This document shows, one piece after another, positions 56,018 to 64,000 of a stretch of DNA of 64,000 bases. Position 1 is the stretch's first letter; each line of letters opens with the position of its first letter. The notes beneath the pieces were generated by a model. The model saw only the letters and a list, made by a program, of their open reading frames with translations. It was not told the DNA's origin and made no database searches. This stretch comes from Motacilla alba alba (taxonomy: Eukaryota; Chordata; Aves; Passeriformes; Motacillidae): the NCBI RefSeq assembly GCF_015832195.1, contig NW_024037374.1:2170001-2234000 (forward strand), given 5' to 3'. The position numbers and the translations under genes are program-made.

Positions 56018-57370
56018 GTAATGCTGCAGGGGTTGTTGTGGCCAAAGTGCATTACCTGGCATTCGGACATGTTAAACCTCAGCTTGTTGGATTTGGGTCC
56101 TGGATCCAGCCTGTCCAGGTCCCTGTGCAGAGCCCTCCTACCCTCCAGCAGACCAGCACTCGCACCCAGCTTGGTGTCATCTGCAAATTTGCTGCTGGTG
56201 GACTTAATCCCCTCATGCAGACCATCAATGCAGATATTGAAATCCATGCTGGCTGGCTCTCATCCCTCAGCCATCCTGTGGGTGCCCTGTGGTGGCACTC
56301 AAGGTGATCTGTTCCATAACCTTGCCGGGCACTCAGGTCAGGCTGACAGGCCTGGAGCTCCCCAGATCCTCCTTCCAGCCCTTCCTGGGGATGGGCTCAC
56401 ACTGGCACCTCCAGTCCACTGGGACCTCCCTGCTGAGCCAGGACTGATGGGAAATGATGGAGAGCAGCTTGGGGAGCTCATCCACCAGCTCCCTCATCCC
56501 CCTGGGATGGATCCCATCTGATGCCAGAGACACCTGTGAGCATCTGAGTGGCTCAGCAGGTCCCCCGCTGCTTCCTCCTGGATTCCAGGGGGCTGATCTG
56601 CTCCCTGTGCCTGTCTACCGACTCAGGAGAACACTTGTCCTGAGGACAGCCTGTCCTAATTCTGAAAATTGAGACAAACAATAGATTCAGTAGCTCAGCC
56701 TTTTCCTTATCTTTAGTTTCCCTATTCTCCATGGTATCCAATAAAGAGTGCAGGTTCTCCTTATCCCATGCTTTGCTAATAATTTCTTTATAGAAACATT
56801 TCCTAATATTTTTCACAGAAGTGGCCACATAAAGCTCTAATTGAGCTTTCACCTCTCAGCTTTTATTTCTGTATGACATAACAACATCCATAAACACTTC
56901 CTAAGTTTCCTGACTTTCTGTCCAAAGCTGATGAACCCTCTTTTTTACTTTTAGTTCCCACAAAAGCTCCATGGGCCACCAGAGAGAAATTTTTCTCATT
57001 GGCGCACCGTTTGCCGCACTGGGACAGGCTGCTCCTTCCCCTTTTAGATTACTCCCTTGAAATGCGTCCATCCTTTCTTTGTTTTTAAGGGCTGTTTCCC
57101 TTTAAAGAATCAGTTCCTGATTCATACTCCCCAAATCAGCATCCTAAACAGGCCAAAGTCTGCCCTTCCTAATTCCAGTGCAGAAGTTTTGTTGCTGCCC
57201 CTCCTTCTCTCACAGGACATTGAAATCTTGATTATTTCATGGTCACTGTGCCCCAGGCAGCCTCTGAACCCCCACATATGCCACCAGCCCTTCTCTGTTT
57301 GTAAACAGCAGGAGACAGAGCTTTCCTTGGCAGTGGGAGTGCTACCAAAAATTCTCTAAAACAGAAAACT
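56018..57370 (-). mobile_element. CR1 LINE, antisense, with RT remnants (B)
   Basis: Minus strand carries FADDTKLG near 56180-56210 and RT N-terminal sequence near 56333-56530, with internal deletions relative to 9006-10760. Inactive. Confidence 0.82.
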
Positions 57371-57805
57371 TTTTAACAGCAATGCAGCATTAGGAAGCAG
57401 CATTCTTTTTTCAGCCGGATGCACGGGGGAGAGCTCCTCCCAAAGCCGTGCGTGCTGAGTACAGGAAAGTTTCTGTTTATTTTCTGTATTTTGCACACAT
57501 ATTCACTGATTGTCCTGGACTAAACACACATCTGATAATCATCTCCCCAAAATCATTAACACATTTCCCCTCCCCTTTACCCACGCGCTCTTCTGTCCTG
57601 GGGGTCTCTCTGGTGGTCCCTGGTGGTCGTGGACCCCAATGTCCCAGTGGGCCTGGCTGAGCTGGCAGGACACTGAGGCTGGTGAACTCCCAGTTCCCCT
57701 TCTGACACAATGGGCATTGTGTGGTTTCCATAGGCCTGGGGTTTTGGAGAACAAGCTCCAGGTGTGAGCTCACTTGGTGGAGGCAATTGATCATCTGGTA
57801 ACATG
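57371..57805 (-). other. LTR-like sequence (B)
   Basis: Paralogue of 10761-11186; boundaries unknown. Confidence 0.35.
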
Positions 57806-58065
57806 AGGTCACAGAGTGGGCTATGACATCACAGAGTGGGTTATGTGAGGTCATTGAGAAGCTACAGCATCACAGACCGCCTCTGTGACATCACAGAGCA
57901 GAGGTCTGACAACACAGGGCACACAATGACAACACAGAGTTGGCTCTGACATCAGAGACCAGGTGTGTGTCATTAGAGAATGGGCTGTGACATCACAGAG
58001 CAGGCTGTGACATCACAGAGGGGCTGTGTGACATCCCAGTAGTGCTGAGTGATGTCACTGGGTTG
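57806..58065. repeat. TGACATCA-motif minisatellite (B)
   Basis: Paralogue of 11187-11440, with several unit-level differences. Confidence 0.8.
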
Positions 58066-59104
58066 GTAAGTCCGCCCCAGCTGCCCCACACAGTTTCTCC
58101 CAACAAGTCCAATGCTGTCCATGCCCAGCAGGGTCCCTGTCCCCTGGGATCCCCCCGGCCCACCTGGAGCCACAGCCTCCAGCAAAGGATGTTCCACAGG
58201 ATCCAGCCCAGAGCCTGACATGAGGACAAGGGGCCAGGGCTGTGTGAGCAGGACATCAAGGCCGGCGATTCTCCAGGTCCCTGTGGCCTGGTTTGGGTTG
58301 CCCAGGGCAGGAAAGATGTCAGGCAGCTGGAGCAGGGTTAGGGAAGGGCCTCCAAGGTGGGGCTGGAGCCCTTGGGCTGTGAGCAGAGGCTGAGGGAGCT
58401 GGGCTTGTCCAGCCCGCAGCAGGGAAGGCTGAGGGGCTCCTCATCCCAGCCTGGCAGTGCCAGCCAGGAGGTGCTGGAGAACACAGAGCCAGGCTCTTCA
58501 CCATGGGGCCTGGTGGGAGACAAAAGCCAATGGGTGGAAGGGGAAAGAGGGGAGATCAGCCAGGACAGGAGGAGATGAAATGAGTCAGGCTGGTTTCAGC
58601 ATTTCCTCAACACCAAAAGCAGCCTGAGCCCCTTCTCCATCCACCACTGAGAGCTTTGCAAATCAGGAATTGTTCGAGCTGTTTTGCTCCTACTCCAAGA
58701 TGAGCATCCTGATACAAGAACTTAATTGTGTTTATATCTATCAGATTACCATGTTTGTGTGAAATTAATTTTAGAATGGAATTAATTTGTGGATGGTGGA
58801 CTCATCAGATGCTACCGGGATGTTGCACATAGCTCAGGGAAGAGTGGGATTGGTATTAAATTGTATCCTGTTCTACTATGGTCTGTTGGCCATGAAGAGA
58901 AACTTGCTGTGCCTCTGAGTCTCACCAGTTCCTGATCCCCAAAGTACACAAACCTACCATGAGTTGCAGCTCCCAGTCCAGGGGCTGCACTTGCACCTCC
59001 CTCCATCCCCAGAGCAGAGCTCCCTTGTCCCAGAAAGTCCCTGGCAATGCAGGGATGAAGGAAACAGGACAGGCTGTAGGGATTTGGGCAGGGCACAGCC
59101 AGGG
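58066..59104. other. Conserved receptor 3' region (B)
   Basis: Paralogue of 11441-12450. It includes the CR1-like sense piece at 58315-58590. No gene. Confidence 0.5.
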
Positions 59105-59380
59105 ATTTGGGGTGGTTGTAAGCCCAGGGCAGGACCCGGCCCTTGGCCTTGGTGAACCTCATCCCATTGTCCTGAGTCCATGGCTCCAGCCTGTCCAGAT
59201 CCCGCTGCAGAGCTTCCTGCCCTCCAGCACAGCCACACTCCCACCCAGCTTGGGCTCACCTGGGAACTGACTGAGGGTGACCTCGATGGCCTCGTCCAGA
59301 TCAGCAATAAAGAGATTTCACTGACCTGGCCCCAGTCCTGAGCCCTGGGGACACCCCTGGATGTGACTCCATTCCTCAGC
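59105..59380 (-). mobile_element. CR1 fragment present only in B
   Basis: Minus-strand CR1 RT/3' sequence (GGTGAACCTCATCCC at 59150, CTCGTCCAGATCAGC at 59290) replaces different sequence at the matching place in A (12450-12640). Confidence 0.65.
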
Positions 59381-60685
59381 TGCTCTGAGTGCCAGGGCTT
59401 GGATGAGGGAAATGGTGGGGAGGGGGTAGGGACAGAGTCTGATTGATTGTCAGCCATGAAGGGTCTTGATTTTCATATCTGTTCAGACTGCATGGGAAAG
59501 TGCTGGGGGTCAATATCAATTGGGCATCAGTGATACCAATCTATAAACAGGAAAAGAAAACATAACAGGATTAAACAGTTCCCTCTGCTTTGTTTTCAAT
59601 ACAGCATATTCACTTTGAATACACTTCTGAAATTTGTTTAATTAACCACAGAAGAATTGAAAAGCTAAATTATTCCCACGGGCTTGTCTTGTTCAGGTAT
59701 TTTAAACAAACGTTTATGAGCATTTTTCACTGAATTCCTGAAGTGAGGAGCTCAAGAAAGAAGAGGCCTCTGGAGTAGTGAAATTCATCAGCAACCTCCA
59801 AGTGGCTGAGGATGCATCCCCATCAGAGCAGCAATGAACAGAAATGGGCACAGCTTTGTGGCTGCCCCAGCTTTGGCATGGGCCCTGGGCCTGGAGCAGG
59901 AGCAGCTCTGGAGGGCCCCAAGGCTGGAGCTCTTGTGCTGCCCTGGGCAGATGGGATGGCAGCAGGGGCTGCAGAGCTCTCAGCACCTGAGCCAGAGGGG
60001 AGCAGGGCAGCCAGGGAGCCTCCTTTGGCCTTGGCCAAGCCCCTTCCCCCATGGCTGGGGCTGAGTCCTGTGGCAGCTGCAGCTGCTGCTGTGCCCTGGC
60101 CAGGGGCTGAGGCCGTGGGGCCAGTGGCCAGAGCAGCCTGGGCTGAGCAGAGCTGTGGGGCCAGAGCCGGCTGGGCTGGGCTGGGGAGAGGCCCTTGGTG
60201 CTGGCCAGAGCTCAGGGCAGCTGGCAGAGCTTGCAGGGAGCTGGGCTGGGCTCAGAGAGCCTGGCACAGACACCATCAGTGTCCATCTCAGCCTGGCTGA
60301 GCGGGCAGGGGCCAAGAAGAGCATCCCAGGGTCTGCAAGTTCTCTGTGTGGGAGCTGAGCTTGTGTCCCCCTGAGCCCTCCCAAGTGCTGGGGCTGCACC
60401 TCCAGCACCAGAGGAGATGTGACACATGGGAGCAGAGACCAATCATTCCTGATGAATTCTTTATTGTGTTTGCTTATACAGGTGACCTGGATCACTATGT
60501 AGATGAGGTATTTTGTGTCAGATAACACTGGTAGAATGAGAGGAATGATACTTTTAGTTGAAAATAACATTTCTTGCTTAATATACAATGAGAAAAAAAA
60601 GATACATATGATCAGAAGAGCATCTGAGTTTTTCAGGGGACAAGAGACTCATTGATGTTCCAGCAGTTAAACCTGTTCAAATACT
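59381..60685. other. End of block B and GC-rich unique region
   Basis: Homology to A ends near 59815. The following GC-rich stretch (59820-60450) and AT-rich stretch (60450-60650) hold no gene that I recognise. Confidence 0.5.
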
Positions 60686-60985
60686 TTCCTCAGGGCTTCC
60701 TTGAGATGAGAGGTGACCCCCAGGAACCAAGGCCAGCCAAAGCTCTTTGTCCTGGCAGCTTTTGTCTGGGAGAGCCCTTGCATACAGGGAATTTTTCTGG
60801 GGGAGTATCAGTTTTGGCAATGGGTATCTGAAAAGAGGGATGGTTCTTTTCCATAGGAAGGAAAGCATGGAGCCCCAGTTTTCCAGGGTCTGATGATAGG
60901 CAGCCCTCGACATTCCAAGATCAGCTGCACCTGTCAAGTGGCCCCTGGGAGGCCAAACCAGCCAGACCTGTTCCATGTTCCATAT
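60686..60985 (-). repeat. ~190-bp satellite, reverse, about 1.5 units
   Basis: Ends in the conserved junction to the 37-bp array near 60950-60985. Confidence 0.8.
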
Positions 60986-61320
60986 TCCATATTTCCTTGG
61001 TTCTGTGGGGACCCACATTGGCACAATATTCTCCATCCTTCTGAAGAGTCACAATGGCCCCGTGCTTCCATGAGGTCCGACAGGATCACAACGGCCCTTT
61101 GGCTCCACGAGGCTCTGAAATGCAGCAATGGCCTCGTGGTTCCACAAAGCCCTGCAGCTTCACACTGGCCCTGTGGGACCATGCGGCCCAAAAGAGCCAC
61201 AAAGATGTCCTTGGTTCCACGAGGCCCCACAGTGTCACTTTGGTCCCTTGGATTCATGGTACCCCGCAGTGTCACAGTGGCCTTCAGACAAGGCCCCACA
61301 GTGTCACATTGGTCTCCACA
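60986..61320 (-). repeat. 37-bp minisatellite array, reverse
   Basis: About nine units; its right junction (GGTCTCCACAGGAAGGAAA) is the inverted form of that at 18960. Confidence 0.85.
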
Positions 61321-62170
61321 GGAAGGAAACCACAAAGCCCCTGGGTTTCAGGGGCCAATGAATTGCAGTCACCAGAGACCAAGGCCAGACAGACCTGTCT
61401 GTCCAGGCAGCTTTGTCTGGGAGCAACCCTTGGATATTTGAAATTTTGAATGTTGAATCCCAATTTCAGCCCTTTTTGCCTGGAGGAGAAGGCCAGTTCT
61501 TTTCCATAGGAAAGAAAGCACAGAGTCCCTGTGTTTAGAAGGCAGTTGAGAGCCGGTCCTAAGCAGGCCAAGGCCAGCCAGACCTGTCTGTAATGGCAGC
61601 TTTTGTGTAGGAACAATCTTTGGATATAGGACTTTTGGTGGTGGAATCCCAGTTTTGGCCATGGGCACCTGGAGAAGAAGGATGGTTCTTTTCCATGGGG
61701 AGGAAAGACTGCAGCCCCACTCTTTCAGGGCAGAATAGAGGCAACCAGCAGAGGGCAAGGCCAGCCAGAGCACTCTGTCCTGGCAGCTTTTGTCTGGTAG
61801 AACCCTTGCATAGAGGGAATTCAGAGGAAAAGTACCAATTTCAGCCATGGGTGCCTGTGCACGAGGGAGGGTTCTTTTCCCTAGGAAGGAAAGCCTCCGT
61901 GTTTAAAGGCAGGTGAGAGCCAGGTCTCAGGAAGTCAAGGTCAGCCAGACTTTCTAGTAATAGCAGTGTTTGTCTGGGAGCAATCCCTGGACAGTGGTAA
62001 TTCTGGAGGCAGAATCCCTTTTCAGCCAAGGACACCTGAAGGAGAAGGACAGTTCTTTTCCATTTGAAGCAAAGCCCAGAGTCCCAGTGTTTCAGGGGTA
62101 CATGAGAAGAGACCCTCAACATGCCAAGGGCAGTTGGACCAGTCGCACCAAGCCAACCAGACCTGTTCCC
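61321..62170 (-). repeat. ~190-bp satellite, reverse, about 4.5 units
   Basis: CCAGCCAGAC-type and GGTTCTTTTCC anchors recur about 180-190 bp apart. Confidence 0.88.
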
Positions 62171-63250
62171 TAGTTTCCATGGTGCCCTGCAGTGTCACAA
62201 CGGTGATGTCATATTGCATCCTTGGTTCTACAAGGCCCAGTTGTGTCACACTGGCCCCTTGTTTCCTTGAGGCACCATAGTGTCACAATGGTCCTTGCTT
62301 CTATGAGCCTTGCAGTGTCACAACAGACCATGGGTTTCACTGAGCCCCACAGTGTCACTGTGGTCCCCTTATGGGCTCCACAAGGCTCTCAAGTGCCACA
62401 ATGGCCCTTTGGTTTCACAAGGCCTCAAAGTGTAAAAATGGCCTCCATGGTTTCATGAGGCCCTGCTGTGACACAATGGACCTTTGGTTCCATGATGCCC
62501 GAGAGTGTCACAATGGTATCCTTGGCTCCGTTGGACCCTTCATCCTACAGAGACCCACAGTGTTCTCTGTAGTCCCCGTGATTCCATGAGGCCCTGCCAT
62601 GCTATAATGGCCCCTTGGTTCCAGTGGGACCCAAAGTGTCAGAACAGTCTCCATTGTTCCATGAGGCTCCTCAAAGTCATTGTGGTGCCCTTGGTTCCAC
62701 AGGGCCCCACAGTGGAACAATGGACTCTTGGTTCCATGAGGTTCCTCAGTCACAATGGTCTCCTTGGATCCACAGTGTCACAGTGGCCCCTTGGCTCCAT
62801 GTGGCCACGCTGTGTCACAATGGCTCATGGTTCCTTTGAGGCCACACAGTTAAACAATGGACCCTTGGTTCCACCAGGCCATGCTGTGTCACAATGGACT
62901 TCTGGTTCCATGAGCTTTCGTTCTGCCCACAGCAGTCTCCTTGGCTCTGCAGTGTCACCATGGTCCCTTTGTTCCATGAGGTTCTGTGGTAGAACATGGT
63001 CACCTTGGTTCCGTGAGGTTCTGCAGTGCCACAATGGACCCATGGTTCCACGAGTCTTTGCTGTGTCAGAATGGTCACCAAGAGGTTTCTCAGTGTCACA
63101 ATGGTCTCCTTGGATCTGCAGTGTCACCGTGGACCATTGGTTCAATGTGGCCCCAATGTGCCAAAATGGATTTTGGTTCCATGGGGTTCTGCTGTGTCAC
63201 AATGGACCCTTTGTTCCATGAGTTTACTCAGTGTGACACTTGACTCCTTG
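62171..63250 (-). repeat. 37-bp minisatellite array, reverse, longest (1.08 kb)
   Basis: About 28 units with many single-base indels. The 238-codon frame at 62505-63221 runs through it and is an artefact of the repeat. Confidence 0.9.
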
Positions 63251-63635
63251 ATTCTGAGAGGTCTTGCCATCACCAAATCTCTGAAATATCAGAGTAAGTC
63301 TCCTCAACACTAATTTGCTGTTTAAGAGGGTATCATTTTTTCAGCCTTGAGGTCAAGCAGGAGATAAGTCCTAACCTTATGTGGACATGCAATTCTACCA
63401 GTGTGTTGCTTATATACAAGCACTAAAACTGTGTTATCATTTACTTGTTGCCATAAAACCAACCCCAAGTTCCCAGATTCAGTCCTTCCTTCTTCTATCA
63501 CTGCATTCTTGAGCCAGATGGCTTTTTCTGGTCTTCCAACCATCCTTTCTGGGAAAGCAGCACCTGCATGCCTTGTTCCTGTGCTAAAAGTTCACAGGCA
63601 CCGTAAAAATTGAATTCAACCATTTGGTATCAAGC
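63251..63635. other. Unclassified
   Basis: AT-balanced unique-looking sequence without a supported gene. Confidence 0.4.
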
Positions 63636-64000
63636 CCAAGGCTTTGTGTGGGCAGGCAGAGGCAGGCAGGAGGCAGAGCTGTCAGCAAAGGAAGGGGCCA
63701 GCCAGGTGGGGCAGCCAGGGCATGACGACAGCCTGCAGGGACAGAGGCGCAGGGCAGGGACACCGTGGGACAGCCTGGGCTGCACAGGGCACAGGGATGG
63801 GCAGCAGCTGCAAGGCCCTGCCAGAGCCAACTTGGGCAGCACTTGGGCCATGGCTGCTGGCCCTGGGCCTGAGGCCACGAGGGGACAAGTGACCCTTGCA
63901 GGCCTGGGGCCTCATTGCCCCCTTGTCCTTGCTCAGCAGCCTGGCAGGGGCCGCCCCATGCTCCTGCCCTTGGCATTGCCCATCCCCACATGCCAGTGCC
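63636..64000. repeat. Copy of 38423-38790
   Basis: Almost identical to the earlier segment from CCCAAGGCTTTGTGTGGGCA onward, continuing past the window end. It may mark the start of another duplicated block. Confidence 0.8.

Larger units (their letters stand above)
46936..59815 (+). repeat. Segmental duplication block B
   Basis: Colinear with 1-13110; see block A. The left edge of detectable homology lies inside pol only because the window cuts A there. Confidence 0.88.

Noticed and set aside
62505..63221. A 238-codon open frame with repeated SQWPLGSM-like peptides
   Set aside because: It lies entirely in the 37-bp array. The unit length is not a multiple of three, so the frame rotates and stays open in several phases on both strands; there is no conserved protein.

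Overview
The window looks like a songbird (passerine) nuclear segment. It carries OR14-type olfactory receptor genes of the kind greatly expanded in birds, many antisense CR1 LINE fragments, endogenous retroviruses (ERVs) without env, a C2H2 zinc-finger gene of a bird-typical form, and large amounts of minisatellite and satellite DNA. There is one 1000-N assembly gap (14876-15875). I cannot tell the species or the chromosome. The mix of ERVs and satellites suggests a heterochromatin-rich or poorly assembled region.

Layout. (1) 1-13.1 kb is duplication block A. It holds the 3' end of an ERV, a second-family solo LTR, a 37-bp minisatellite, ~150-bp repeats, an olfactory receptor gene with a 5' noncoding exon and intron, CR1, and an array of TGACATCA motifs. 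(2) 13.1-20.85 kb holds a long-LTR family copy, the gap, alternating 37-bp and ~190-bp tandem arrays, and a sense-oriented copy of the same LTR family. (3) 20.85-27.1 kb is block C, with a second intact olfactory receptor and CR1. (4) 27.1-32.3 kb holds inverted 37-bp/190-bp arrays, then an ACTGGG minisatellite interrupted by a long LTR that contains a further nested LTR. (5) 32.3-37.8 kb holds two related CpG-rich promoter/first-exon segments separated by 2.2 kb of CCCAGT minisatellite, then a zinc-finger gene cut off by an LTR. (6) 37.8-42.95 kb holds an orphan copy of the olfactory receptor 5' flank, a large TGACATCA array, an LTR-like stretch, and 37-bp then 190-bp arrays. (7) 42953-49967 is a full-length env-less provirus (LTR, primer site, gag, pro, pol, LTR). 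(8) 46.94-59.8 kb is block B, a near-repeat of block A whose olfactory receptor is frameshifted. (9) 59.8-64 kb holds inverted 190-bp/37-bp arrays and a copy of the 38.4-kb sequence.

How the parts relate. Blocks A and B start inside the same ERV pol gene and run colinearly for about 13 kb, so the region appears to have grown by segmental duplication with ERVs and satellites at the block edges. The intact receptors are at 6803-7735 and 23992-24924, each 310 codons. Their shared 5' exon, splice donor, 23-nt leader and ATG show that promoter and gene were copied together. The 37-bp and 190-bp repeats occur as one composite with the same junction at six places in both orientations. Almost every other open frame here is a by-product of GC-rich repeats.
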